This document shows, in pieces, positions 51,532-59,693 of a DNA stretch of 64,000 bases (the first letter of the stretch is position 1; every line of letters begins with the position of its first letter). Both the position numbers and the translations under genes were made by a program. Source of the DNA: Mucilaginibacter paludis DSM 18603 (GTDB lineage Bacteria; Bacteroidota; Bacteroidia; Sphingobacteriales; Sphingobacteriaceae); the NCBI RefSeq assembly GCF_000166195.2, contig NZ_CM001403.1, positions 7,986,877 to 8,050,876 on the forward strand, read 5' to 3'. The notes under the pieces are model-generated. The model worked only from the letters and a program-made list of their open reading frames with translations, had not been told where the DNA came from and searched no databases.

Positions 51532-52199
51532 CGCTTTAAATATTTCGCTTTGCTTAAAATGCTGCTGATCATGTGCTGATCCTCGTAAACGAAGTCGTCG
51601 AATGGGTTCAGGTGGTGCAGCAAGGACGCTATTGTACCAAATTGTACGTTACGGACCAGGCGGTTACTCATATCCTCAATGTTACTCAATTCCGTAACAA
51701 CGTAATCAAAAAGCAGCTTCCGGTCGGAGGACTTCATCTGGTTGACATCGCCGATAGAAATGATCAGCCCGGCGAGATAGCGGATGAGCATTTCGGAATG
51801 TCCGGCAAAATCTATTTCCGTCTGGTAAGCCAAAGCAATGATGGCGGGATTCTTTTGCGCCAGCTGGTACAGCTGCGATTGTGAGCGTATGATGCTGTTG
51901 ACCATCGGCTCTGCCTCGATACCGATATTGGCAGCGGAGATCGCCGTCCCTAAAGTGGAGTAACGGTTCTGTAGGGTACGGTACATATCCTTGATCTTGA
52001 CGAGCAGGGTTTTATTGGCGGTTTCCGTCGAAGTGACCGTAGCCTGTTTATCCCGTGCATTCGTCTGCAGGTTATGCTCGGATTTGGAATAAGAAACCAG
52101 CTGTAACAGCTCTGGGATATTCAGTACTTTACCTTGCCCGTAGGCCAATGCGGAAAATAAAAGGCAAAAAATTGTTAAGATGGGCTTGTTCTTTGTCAT
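51528..52199 (-). CDS. TraI-like/VirB5-like exported protein, second copy
   Basis: A 223-aa exported protein. Signal peptide ending ALAYGQ, helical body, C-terminal HLNPFDDFVYEDQHMISSILSKAKYLKR segment in the shared pattern. It is the most divergent in the N-terminal half of the three. It overlaps the third copy by four bases; the first copy lies 58 bp upstream. Confidence 0.65.
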   Translation of the reverse strand: MTKNKPILTIFCLLFSALAYGQGKVLNIPELLQLVSYSKSEHNLQTNARDKQATVTSTETANKTLLVKIKDMYRTLQNRYSTLGTAISAANIGIEAEPMVNSIIRSQSQLYQLAQKNPAIIALAYQTEIDFAGHSEMLIRYLAGLIISIGDVNQMKSSDRKLLFDYVVTELSNIEDMSNRLVRNVQFGTIASLLHHLNPFDDFVYEDQHMISSILSKAKYLKR

Positions 52200-52257
52200 G
52201 AAACTTAAGGGTTAAAGAATTTAGGCTTGTCGGCCAATCCGCAAATCTTACCAGGTT

Positions 52258-52923
52258 TTACCGGTGCAGGTATTTGGCTTCATTAACCACCGAATTCGCT
52301 ATACGAACATCCTCGCTCTGCCAGGTTGACCAGGGGTTAAGCGAAGCCCAGATGCCCCTGAGCTGCGCCCAGTACATGGCCCGCTGCATTCCGTAAGCCA
52401 GGCCGCGCAGGACATGCATTTCGGTCACAATGTGATTGAGGAGTTTGCCGCGTTCGGAACTGTCCATGAGGTTGTCGCTGCCGCCTTTCAATACATAAGC
52501 AGAGACGTCCGCCGCGAGTGCGACCGCTCTTTTTTCAAAGTCCTGGGCACCCTGCTGTGCAAACAGCAACAGCGCCGGATTACCGCGTGCGGTCTGAACT
52601 GCTTTCTGCACATCGGTGACGATATCCGAGCCGGTTTCGGCAATATCCCTGATCGAGTACAGGTTATTGATCACCGAAGCTACCTCGGATAAGCCTTTAT
52701 AAATTTTGTTCTGCAAATTATTGACGATCGTCAGCTGACCGGTTACGGCAAGTTGGGCTGTCTGTATCGCCGTTAATTTATTATTGGTAGTATTCAGCTG
52801 ACCGTTGATGACGGCGCTGTTGGCCAGCATTGCTCCGGATGTAACCGGATCAACGACCAGCTCCTGGGCATGCAATGCTACAGACAACAGCAGGCCGGAG
52901 ATTAAAAACAGGAAAGTTTTCAT
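52258..52923 (-). CDS. traI: TraI-like/VirB5-like exported protein, first copy
   Basis: A 221-aa protein with signal peptide MKTFLFLISGLLLSVALHAQ and a helical body with LTIVNNLQNKIYKGLSEVASVI and the C-terminal RAMYWAQLRGIWASLNPWSTW, then DVRIANSVVNEAKYLHR. The MYWAQLRGIW stretch reappears in copy three as MYWAKSRGIL. It starts right after the TraG stop codon. Probably a pilus or channel tip component. Confidence 0.7.
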   Translation of the reverse strand: MKTFLFLISGLLLSVALHAQELVVDPVTSGAMLANSAVINGQLNTTNNKLTAIQTAQLAVTGQLTIVNNLQNKIYKGLSEVASVINNLYSIRDIAETGSDIVTDVQKAVQTARGNPALLLFAQQGAQDFEKRAVALAADVSAYVLKGGSDNLMDSSERGKLLNHIVTEMHVLRGLAYGMQRAMYWAQLRGIWASLNPWSTWQSEDVRIANSVVNEAKYLHR

Positions 52924-52924
52924 G

Positions 52925-55372
52925 TTAGATGGTTAAGGGTTTGTTTTGCAGGTTGATCTTTTGAACAAAGTCACCTGCGGGGATTCCGCTGCGATCCATG
53001 TCCGCAAGAAAGGCGTCCAGTGCCGCCGGATAGGCTCCGTAATGCTGCACATAAATTTGGACAGCATTCTTTTCGGGCTTTTCGGTGGTGTAGACATAAT
53101 ATTGGTGGCGGCTAACCTCGACGCCATAGACCTCTCCTGTGGAACCGCGACGGATATACACTTCATTAAAGCGGGCGCGGCCTTCGCGGTTATCCAACTG
53201 GTTGATGGTAAAGATCTTGCGCTGCTCGGTCGGTGAGATGGAAAGCACTTTGGCGATCTCGCCGTAGTTGTCCCTGAATTTCCGCTGATCCAGCAGGATG
53301 ACGGTATCCGAGTTGTTAATGATGCTGTCCTTTACCACCGAATTACTGATGATATCCGAAAGCTCCTGTGTTACTTCGATCACCTCGCCCCAGAACTTGC
53401 GCACCGTTTTATTCAAATACAATAAAAAGGTGCTCATGATCGGTGACATCAATGCACGCCAGGCTTCTTCAAGGATCAGCGCCTTTCGCTGGTTTTTGCG
53501 GTTGCGCATTTTTTGGATAAATACATCCATAATGATGAGCGTAACAATGGGCAGGAGTACCAAATTGTCCTGTAAGGCGTCAATTTCGTAGACCACGAAG
53601 CGCTCATTCAGCAGCGATTGGTCGCCCGCTTCATTAAGGATGCTTTCATACTCTCCGCCACGGTAGAACTTTTTGAGTACGTAACGGAACTCATCGAGAT
53701 CGAAGGGAATACGCTCTTCGGTTTTGATCCCGGGAATCTTTTTCAGCGCGAACTCATAAAAGGAATTGAACGAAAGATCGATGCCCGAACCTTCTGCAAA
53801 AGCCGTGGCATAATACCCGCTTACCGTAGCAGTCAGTACATCCCTTTCGATGGTGGTCACCGAACCACCGGCACCCTTCCAAAGCAGGGCGATCAGAGTA
53901 ACCAGGTTGTCCTTTTTTTCCAGGTTGTACTCTTCCTCGGTAATGAGGAATGGGTTCATGGTAATTGGCTTATCATCCTGCCAGGTAATGTATTTCCCGC
54001 CGTAATAAGCGCATAATCCGGAATAGGAATGCCCGACATCCACGATCACGACATCCATATTAAAGAGCAGGTATTGCTCCACTAAGGAGTTCATAAAGAA
54101 CGATTTGCCAGAACCGCTGGGCCCTAATACAAACTTATTCCTATTGTTGATGCGCCCGGTACGCATGGGCAAATCCGCCGGGTCTATGGCCACCGGGATA
54201 CCCTGCCTGTCGGTTAGGCGGATGCGAAACGAAGACTGTTCATCATCCATGGGCCGTTCCTTAAAGAACAGACATAGCGCTGCATCGCTGGTCGTCAGAA
54301 ACCAATCATAGTTCTTTAATTCGATGCCGTTTCCCGGCATGGCGGCGCGAAACAGCTCCAGCTGGTTGTAGGCATTCTGATTCGGAATAATGCCGAGCTG
54401 AAACAAGGCGCTTTCCACGTAGTTGACCGATTTTTGTATATCCGTTGTCGGTGCTGCAATGATAATGCTGTAATGCACGTTGACAAGCAGTTGTCCGTTA
54501 CGGGCGACGTCTTTCAGTAGCAGATCAATATCCTCTACACACAGTCCGTTGGCCGGATCGGGAATCCCTGAATGGCGTTTTCGTTTTACTTCCAGTTTAT
54601 TGAGCGTAGCCTGCTGTGCAGGTATTTCAATGACCTGGTTATATACGATGGCTTCAAAAGCCAGCACCTGGTAGAGAAAGGATAACATATCGACAGGAAA
54701 GCCGCGTACCGCCTCGTTCTCATTCAGTTCGGTATAGGTGCCCAGTTCCCCGGGCATATCTACCTGATCGCTGTTCACCAGGGGAATGCAGCGTACCGAA
54801 CGGTCGCCCATGCGGATCTCGGTATCGTTCGGCTTGAAATTGTTCAGGGAGAATGCCCCTTTGCCAAAACGCATGGCGAGCATCCGGCGGACAAGTTCGG
54901 TGATCTGTTTTTCTGATAATATGGAAGGCTCGCATTTGGCAGCCTTCAGTACGTCGGTTACCTTATGAACGGCGGTGCGGAAATCCCGCAGCTGCTTGGG
55001 GTCATACACATAAAAGCGGCCTTTTTTGACCTGGCGGGTAACGGTCAGGAAGGTGTCGATCCGCAGTGCTGCCCGGCCCGCAAAATGAGCGTTGAACTTT
55101 TGCTGCAGGTACTCATCGGCCGCGGTGGGATCGAATGGCGCTTTGTGCAGGATATCCTGTTTTTGAAGCAGGTAACCGTCGCCCAATATTTTAATGATGC
55201 CGGTGAGCAGGTTCTGAAATTCGTCGTAATCGCTTGCGGCGGCCGAATATTGTACGACGGGGTTTTTCATGGCGATCACTACGGAAAACTCGCCGCTGGA
55301 ACCGTATAAGATATCGAAGTCGTCGCCTGGGTCAACGCCGATATACGGCGTTTCAAACTTGCGGGTATTCAT
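52925..55372 (-). CDS. traG: TraG family conjugation ATPase (VirB4-like)
   Basis: About 815 aa from the ATG at 55370-55372 (MNTRKFETPYIGVDPGDDFD). The ATPase half has Walker A VLGPSGSGKSFFMNSLVEQ near residue 420 and Walker B KALILEEAWRALMSP near 640. QPPI-type N-terminal motifs are replaced by the Bacteroidota form GVDPGDDFDILYGSSGEFSVVI. It powers assembly of the conjugative channel at the inner membrane. It overlaps TraF by 20 bp. Confidence 0.92.
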   Translation of the reverse strand: MNTRKFETPYIGVDPGDDFDILYGSSGEFSVVIAMKNPVVQYSAAASDYDEFQNLLTGIIKILGDGYLLQKQDILHKAPFDPTAADEYLQQKFNAHFAGRAALRIDTFLTVTRQVKKGRFYVYDPKQLRDFRTAVHKVTDVLKAAKCEPSILSEKQITELVRRMLAMRFGKGAFSLNNFKPNDTEIRMGDRSVRCIPLVNSDQVDMPGELGTYTELNENEAVRGFPVDMLSFLYQVLAFEAIVYNQVIEIPAQQATLNKLEVKRKRHSGIPDPANGLCVEDIDLLLKDVARNGQLLVNVHYSIIIAAPTTDIQKSVNYVESALFQLGIIPNQNAYNQLELFRAAMPGNGIELKNYDWFLTTSDAALCLFFKERPMDDEQSSFRIRLTDRQGIPVAIDPADLPMRTGRINNRNKFVLGPSGSGKSFFMNSLVEQYLLFNMDVVIVDVGHSYSGLCAYYGGKYITWQDDKPITMNPFLITEEEYNLEKKDNLVTLIALLWKGAGGSVTTIERDVLTATVSGYYATAFAEGSGIDLSFNSFYEFALKKIPGIKTEERIPFDLDEFRYVLKKFYRGGEYESILNEAGDQSLLNERFVVYEIDALQDNLVLLPIVTLIIMDVFIQKMRNRKNQRKALILEEAWRALMSPIMSTFLLYLNKTVRKFWGEVIEVTQELSDIISNSVVKDSIINNSDTVILLDQRKFRDNYGEIAKVLSISPTEQRKIFTINQLDNREGRARFNEVYIRRGSTGEVYGVEVSRHQYYVYTTEKPEKNAVQIYVQHYGAYPAALDAFLADMDRSGIPAGDFVQKINLQNKPLTI

Positions 55373-55646
55373 AAATAAAAGGGGTAACAATATAGATCCC
55401 GTTATGCCGGGTCTTGTTATGGAGGCCTTTTTTCTGCCGTGAAGCGATGTAGAACAGGCCGCCGACGATACAGCCGATCAGGACGACCATGCCCAGCCAC
55501 ATATTGATTACAGCCATGGTCACTGAGCCCAGAACAAGGCCCGAGAGCACAGCGCCGATGCCCCAATAAATGAACTTTCCTCTAAACCCCTTATAAATAA
55601 GGGGCCTTTGGAGCCCCTTATAAACTGCGAATTTTCGCGCTGTCAT
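55353..55646 (-). CDS. traF: conjugative transposon protein TraF (DUF4133, VirB3-like)
   Basis: A 97-aa membrane protein with two helices (FIYWGIGAVLSGLVLGSVTM and MWLGMVVLIGCIVGGLFYIA) after YKGLQRPLIYKGFRGKF, the DUF4133 signature. It corresponds to VirB3 and lies next to the VirB4-type TraG, as usual. It overlaps TraE by four bases. Confidence 0.88.
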   Translation of the reverse strand: MTARKFAVYKGLQRPLIYKGFRGKFIYWGIGAVLSGLVLGSVTMAVINMWLGMVVLIGCIVGGLFYIASRQKKGLHNKTRHNGIYIVTPFIYEYPQV

Positions 55647-55951
55647 AAACCGAAAAAGGCTTTAATGATCAGCGAGGAGAGTACGAGAAATAAACAGGAA
55701 CCACCCCATCCCATCAACTCCTTGTTGATATCCTGGTCCCCCGAATTCCATTTTGAATACACGCGGATACCACCGACGATACCGACAATACCACCGATAA
55801 CCAGGGTGATGTCGGTTACCGGATCGATATAGGTTTTCAGGGTGGATGTTGCGGTAGTTAACCCGTTAACGCCGCTTTGGGCAAATACGAAAATTGGGCT
55901 GACGATAAGCGCCAGTACCCAGGCCAGCTTGCGCTGGATGTTTTTAAGCAT
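55643..55951 (-). CDS. traE: TraE-like pilin (DUF4134), second copy
   Basis: A 102-aa protein from the ATG at 55949-55951; the much longer open frame upstream is not real. Signal peptide ending PIFVFAQ, then LVIGGIVGIVGGIRVYSKWN and a C-terminal hydrophobic helix ending AFFGL. The VGIVGGIRVY / IIGALRIYHN pattern marks DUF4134, VirB2-like. It is followed by TraF with a four-base overlap. Confidence 0.85.
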   Translation of the reverse strand: MLKNIQRKLAWVLALIVSPIFVFAQSGVNGLTTATSTLKTYIDPVTDITLVIGGIVGIVGGIRVYSKWNSGDQDINKELMGWGGSCLFLVLSSLIIKAFFGL

Positions 55952-56024
55952 GAAAAAAGCATAAAAGAGTTTTTTTGAAGCCGGCTTTAAGCGGTCGTGC
56001 GGCTGACATATAAAAAAGCTGGTT

Positions 56025-56312
56025 TTAGATACCGAAAACCGCCTGGAGGAACGCGCCGAGTAAAACCATAAACAGGGCGGAAAAGAACCAGGCAGACACT
56101 TCGGCCGTGAAGCGCTCGCGGCCCATCTGTAGGTTGTGGTAGATACGCAATGCACCAATGATGCCCAGGATGGCGGCCACGACGAGCGAAAGATCACGCG
56201 CCGAAAAGAACGATTGTGTGAGGTCCGAACGGGCCTCCTGCATTTCGGTGATACCGGGTTGGGCAAAAGCCGCTGCCGGTAAAAGCAGGACAAATGCCAG
56301 CAGCTTTTTCAT
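56025..56312 (-). CDS. traE: TraE-like pilin (DUF4134), first copy
   Basis: A 95-aa protein with signal peptide MKKLLAFVLLLPAAAFAQ and LVVAAILGIIGALRIYHNLQ followed by a helix ending AFLQAVFGI. It is a paralogue of the next gene. Mature products near 75 aa with two helices fit a VirB2-like pilin. It starts right at the end of the preceding gene. Confidence 0.85.
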   Translation of the reverse strand: MKKLLAFVLLLPAAAFAQPGITEMQEARSDLTQSFFSARDLSLVVAAILGIIGALRIYHNLQMGRERFTAEVSAWFFSALFMVLLGAFLQAVFGI

Positions 56313-56621
56313 TTAAAAAGTAACCGACTGGTTGTAAGCTATCAGCTCTAATCTGGCCAGCTGAAAGAGATCTCTAACAGGGACGCCGCCGTATGCTGAG
56401 GCTGCAACCTCTGTAGTGCCTTTCTTTGGCGGTGCCGGGCTTTTGTCGTCCGTTGCTGCCGGGGCAACGAGCCTTGGCGCTACGGCTTCCTCAAAATGCA
56501 GTTCCGGCCCGGTTTCTTTATCACCAGTCTGTTTACTGCGCAGCAGGTCCCATGCAATGTTGAGTACATAATAGAACACGTACAGTCCGGTTAACCAGGA
56601 AATGAATTTGATCCAGGTCAT
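56313..56621 (-). CDS. small membrane ICE protein, 102 aa
   Basis: One N-terminal membrane helix (FISWLTGLYVFYYVLNIAWDLL) and then a Pro/Ala-rich disordered segment. The C-terminus has a YGGVPVRDLFQLARLELIAYNQS stretch. Position before TraE corresponds to the small conserved ORFs of CTnDOT-type clusters (TraC/TraD place). It overlaps the upstream gene by four bases. Confidence 0.6.
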   Translation of the reverse strand: MTWIKFISWLTGLYVFYYVLNIAWDLLRSKQTGDKETGPELHFEEAVAPRLVAPAATDDKSPAPPKKGTTEVAASAYGGVPVRDLFQLARLELIAYNQSVTF

Positions 56622-56953
56622 AAGGTCATGTTTTGAATAAATTGTTTAATGATCGCTTTGAGTTCGGGGTTTCCCTCGAATAGCTGTTTGACGGCGAAGG
56701 CCACCAGGCGGGTAACATCGACACCCGTCGCCATTTTAAAATGGTTGAGTGTCTGCACCGTTTTTTCATCGAACCGTACATGGACGAGGCTCTTGTGGTT
56801 CGTGTTGTCGTATTCCCGGATCAACCGCAATAGCTCCGCTTCTTCGGTTTTGGGCTTTTTAACCCTGGGAGCTTTGGGTTCTTCCTTTGTTTCGGCAGGT
56901 GGCTGGGCGATACGGTTGCGGATCTCGTCTGCGAGTGAGGTGATCTTTGTCAT
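56618..56953 (-). CDS. small DNA-binding-like ICE protein (TraB/DUF3408-like place), 111 aa
   Basis: About 111 aa from the ATG 56951-56953. A basic, Pro/Lys-rich N-terminal half is followed by a compact segment, HVRFDEKTVQTLNHFKMATG, then VDVTRLVAFAVKQLFEGNPEL, resembling ribbon-helix-helix-type proteins that pair with ParA. The start codon lies within a few bases of the ParA stop. Probable partner of ParA. Confidence 0.6.
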   Translation of the reverse strand: MTKITSLADEIRNRIAQPPAETKEEPKAPRVKKPKTEEAELLRLIREYDNTNHKSLVHVRFDEKTVQTLNHFKMATGVDVTRLVAFAVKQLFEGNPELKAIIKQFIQNMTL

Positions 56954-56957
56954 CGCT

Positions 56958-57602
56958 TTAAGTGGTGGCATTCACCGATAATTTCTTCGAAATGACCGCA
57001 TAGACCTGGTCGAATACAGGGATAACAATTGGGATAACCGGCAACGGGGTCATGAAAGTGGTAACCCGCTGAAAATCGATCCTGTCCGGGATCATAGCGG
57101 CCATAGCGCCAAGCTTAGACAGTTGCTTGTTTACTTCCTGCATCGTTTCGTACCGGACGTTGGCTTTTACCCGGTTCGGAATAAAAATGATCGGGATCTC
57201 CGGGTTGATCTTGCGCAGTACGATAGCGAAAAGGACGGTGGAGTCAAAACTGAACTCATCGTAGGAGAACGGACAAATTAACAGATCTGCCGAACCGAAG
57301 ATCGGTAATAGCCCATCATCGTCCAGCTTGCCAGGTAGGTCTATCATTACCACTTCGTTGGGGGATTGCATGATAGCGCTCTGTAATACCGGGTAGTGCG
57401 CCAGTTGTGCCGCGACCACATCGTAGGGCGGCTTGTTTTCCAGTACTTTCGCCTTTTCAAACTTTTGGGCGATAGACTGCTGATAGTCCATATCGATGAG
57501 GGTTACCTTCTGGTGTTTAACCATGGTCAGGTAGTTGGCGAGTAAAAGCGCAACCGTGCTCTTTCCGCACCCGCCTTTTTGGTTGCCGATCAAAATGTTC
57601 AT
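56958..57602 (-). CDS. ParA family ATPase (TraA-like)
   Basis: A 214-aa protein with the deviant Walker A GNQKGGCGKSTVALLLANYL at residues 6-25, the DMDYQQS acidic site, and VVMIDLPGKLDDD near 88. This fits a ParA/Soj-type ATPase for positioning of DNA or of the transfer machine. It stands between the relaxase and tra genes, the position of TraA in CTnDOT-type elements. Confidence 0.88.
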   Translation of the reverse strand: MNILIGNQKGGCGKSTVALLLANYLTMVKHQKVTLIDMDYQQSIAQKFEKAKVLENKPPYDVVAAQLAHYPVLQSAIMQSPNEVVMIDLPGKLDDDGLLPIFGSADLLICPFSYDEFSFDSTVLFAIVLRKINPEIPIIFIPNRVKANVRYETMQEVNKQLSKLGAMAAMIPDRIDFQRVTTFMTPLPVIPIVIPVFDQVYAVISKKLSVNATT

Positions 57603-57621
57603 AAAATTTTAGATTTAAAAA

Positions 57622-58734
57622 TTAACGGGTGTTGGTGCGCGCTTTTTTCTGCCTGCGCCTGCGTGGTCCATGAATCTGCTGGTCGTCCACGTCGTTTGTC
57701 AAATAAGGCCTGAAGTAAGTCAGCTGCGTAGCGGCTGCGTTCGTAACGGCTGCATCTTCTGTGTTTTCTGTTGAATGATCAGCTCTGATGACTGTGCTTC
57801 CCTGAATAATCAGATCTGCAAGTTTCAGTACCTCGCTACCTTTAAACACGCGCTGCTGTGTGTGATCAATGATGGTATATCCATAAGGCGGCTTGTCGCC
57901 CGAAGCGTGAAAGATCAGGTCGATGCCGAATTTTCCCTTCAGGAAGTCACCGAGATCAGAACGATAGGCATCTGCCGGTACCGTTCTGCCGCCGGAAAGT
58001 TTCACCGATGCCCGTTCGGGTACAGCATTATAAACGGCCTGGCATTTACGAAAAATCGCCTTTAATTGCCCGGCACGTTGTTTGTCGGGCACATAGGCTG
58101 CAAGACGTTCTTCCAGGCGCTGGCCGCTGATCACAAATAGCTGACGGCCGAATTTATGGAGTAAAAGCTGGCCGTCCTTTTCAGCGATACGGTAACCCAT
58201 CCTTTCCAGCAAAAGCAATACCTGCGCTTTGGTAGAAAACCGGTACTGCAACGCTTTACCGGCATCTATCTGTGCCTGGTGGGCTTCGTCTTTTTGCAGG
58301 AGCCGGTTCAGGCCGGCTATGGCGCGGCGGTGTTCAAATGCGCTGTCTATCTTTTTGCCCTCGCGGCTTACTCGCGTACTTACCATATGCACATGCGATT
58401 GATCGGTATCCCGGTGATGTACCAGGATGTAAGGCTGATCCCGGTATCCCATCACGTCGAGCCATTGACCGGCGAGTTTCGCCAGCTTGTCACTGTCAAA
58501 GGAGCTGTCCGGCGCCGAGATCATGGCATGAAATTGCGGAAGCCGGACATTTCGGTTCAGACCCGATTGCGCTTCCAGGTAATTCCTATAATCTTCGGGC
58601 CTTACTTCGTTCAGTTGTCGCAATGCGCCGAAGCCAGATACCTTCATCAGGGTAGCCTGTCCTTTGGCAATCTTGTCGAAATTGTAGGTAATGGCTTTAA
58701 AGGATGTGCTGGCACGGAAGATTTTAACGATCAT
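57622..58734 (-). CDS. MOBP-type relaxase/mobilization nuclease
   Basis: About 370 aa from the ATG at 58732-58734 (MIVKIFRASTSFKAITYNFD), which keeps the expected catalytic Tyr near residue 17 (ITYNFDK). The metal motif is HHRDTDQSHVHMV near 115 (HxDxxxxHxH of MOBP relaxases). After the relaxase domain come basic and helical parts, and an RRRRQKKARTNTR tail. It would nick at oriT and lead the strand. A 380-bp unusual spacer separates it from the MobC-type gene. Confidence 0.88.
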   Translation of the reverse strand: MIVKIFRASTSFKAITYNFDKIAKGQATLMKVSGFGALRQLNEVRPEDYRNYLEAQSGLNRNVRLPQFHAMISAPDSSFDSDKLAKLAGQWLDVMGYRDQPYILVHHRDTDQSHVHMVSTRVSREGKKIDSAFEHRRAIAGLNRLLQKDEAHQAQIDAGKALQYRFSTKAQVLLLLERMGYRIAEKDGQLLLHKFGRQLFVISGQRLEERLAAYVPDKQRAGQLKAIFRKCQAVYNAVPERASVKLSGGRTVPADAYRSDLGDFLKGKFGIDLIFHASGDKPPYGYTIIDHTQQRVFKGSEVLKLADLIIQGSTVIRADHSTENTEDAAVTNAAATQLTYFRPYLTNDVDDQQIHGPRRRRQKKARTNTR

Positions 58735-59113
58735 AGAACAGAAGAACCGAGGAGCTGGATAGCAATAGCACAAGCGAGCCCAGTAAAAGGCTATCGGCGA
58801 AGCTTCGTAACAAAGTAGCCATAGACCATAAGATCACTGTATCCGGCGAACAACCCAACAGCCGATCATTCAAGCAAGTGATCACTGTAACAACCGGCCA
58901 AACTAACAGGCTAACTATTGAACGAGATAACCTGATATCAAAAGATCAATGAAACAACCTAATCATGTAACACTACAACCGATCAGCAATGGAGCAGCAA
59001 AGCAGGCGAACGATAGAACAGGTAAACAGGCGAACAATACTGCAGCCTAACAAAATACCGATATAGCTGTATAGCCGATCAACGGCACAACAGCGGATCC
59101 GGGTAACAGCAGA
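58735..59113. repeat. GATC-rich, T-poor non-coding spacer
   Basis: No ORF on either strand. GATC occurs at 58832, 58864, 58880, 58944, 58981, 59077, 59096 and 59112, seven of them followed by A, where about one would be expected by chance. Lines 58921-59040 on the plus strand are near 45% A and between 8 and 18% T. Short units AACAG, ACAACC and GGCGAAC recur irregularly. It separates the MobC-type gene from the relaxase and may hold control or transfer-origin sequences. Confidence 0.6.
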
Positions 59114-59518
59114 TCAGGGTATCAGTGTCCGGATGAGTTTCCGGAATAACAAAGCCAGTTCCATCTGCTCACTTTCATGACGACGGAGCAGACGAGTGTA
59201 TTCATCAATAACCGGCGGCGATAAAAGGCCTCGTTTTTGAAGACGGTTGGCATAGCGGGCCAGCTGGTTGATATTATTTCCGCTTCGGGAGAGTTCAAGG
59301 CTGATCACATCCAGGCGGTTCATGAGTTCCCCGCCGTTTACGGCTAATCCTTTACCCTCATGCAGCAATTTCCGTCTGACCAGTTCGGTTTTCTTCAACC
59401 CCAGTTGCTTTTCCAACTCTTCTATCTGACGGTACTCTGCCTCGGTAAAGCGCACATCGATCTTAAAGGATCGTTTGCTGTCACCCACTGGCGGCCTACC
59501 GCCTTTGTTCCTGGTCAT
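59114..59518 (-). CDS. MobC-type relaxosome protein (RHH)
   Basis: A 134-aa protein from the ATG at 59516-59518 (MTRNKGGRPPVGDSKRSF); the longer frame upstream is a shadow. The ribbon-helix-helix part is FKIDVRFTEAEYRQIEELEK, and the MobC block is LDVISLELSRSGNNINQLAR. It would bind oriT and assist the relaxase. In Bacteroides elements the equivalent is called MobA. Hairpins lie just upstream. Confidence 0.85.
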   Translation of the reverse strand: MTRNKGGRPPVGDSKRSFKIDVRFTEAEYRQIEELEKQLGLKKTELVRRKLLHEGKGLAVNGGELMNRLDVISLELSRSGNNINQLARYANRLQKRGLLSPPVIDEYTRLLRRHESEQMELALLFRKLIRTLIP

Positions 59519-59523
59519 AAATA

Positions 59524-59608
59524 AAGAAATTGAGTTGCGAAATTTCTTCCCCCGGCATAAGCCGGGCAAGATTCTTTTTGGGAGACTGGAAAACCCAAAG
59601 GGGTTTCC
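59524..59608. other. candidate oriT with three hairpins
   Basis: In 85 bp upstream of the MobC-type gene there are three inverted repeats: AAGAAATT/AATTTCTT (59524-59531, 59541-59548), CCCGGC/GCCGGG (59551-59556, 59561-59566) and GGAAAACCC/GGGGTTTCC (59588-59596, 59600-59608, one mismatch). A fourth, AAATGG/CCATTT, is at 59664-59677. Position next to mob genes and hairpin clustering are typical of oriT. No nick site is recognised. Confidence 0.4.
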
Positions 59609-59693
59609 GTCGGACAAAAAGACATCTTGCAGGGTAAAAAACAAGAGGGTCCTTACCTTATTAAAATGGCACCATTTGGATAAAAAGGACCAT

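Noticed and set aside
55643..56293. 216-codon version of the second TraE
   Set aside because: The upstream part is an antiparallel-free shadow of the first TraE in another frame; the ATG at 55949-55951 gives a standard DUF4134 protein.
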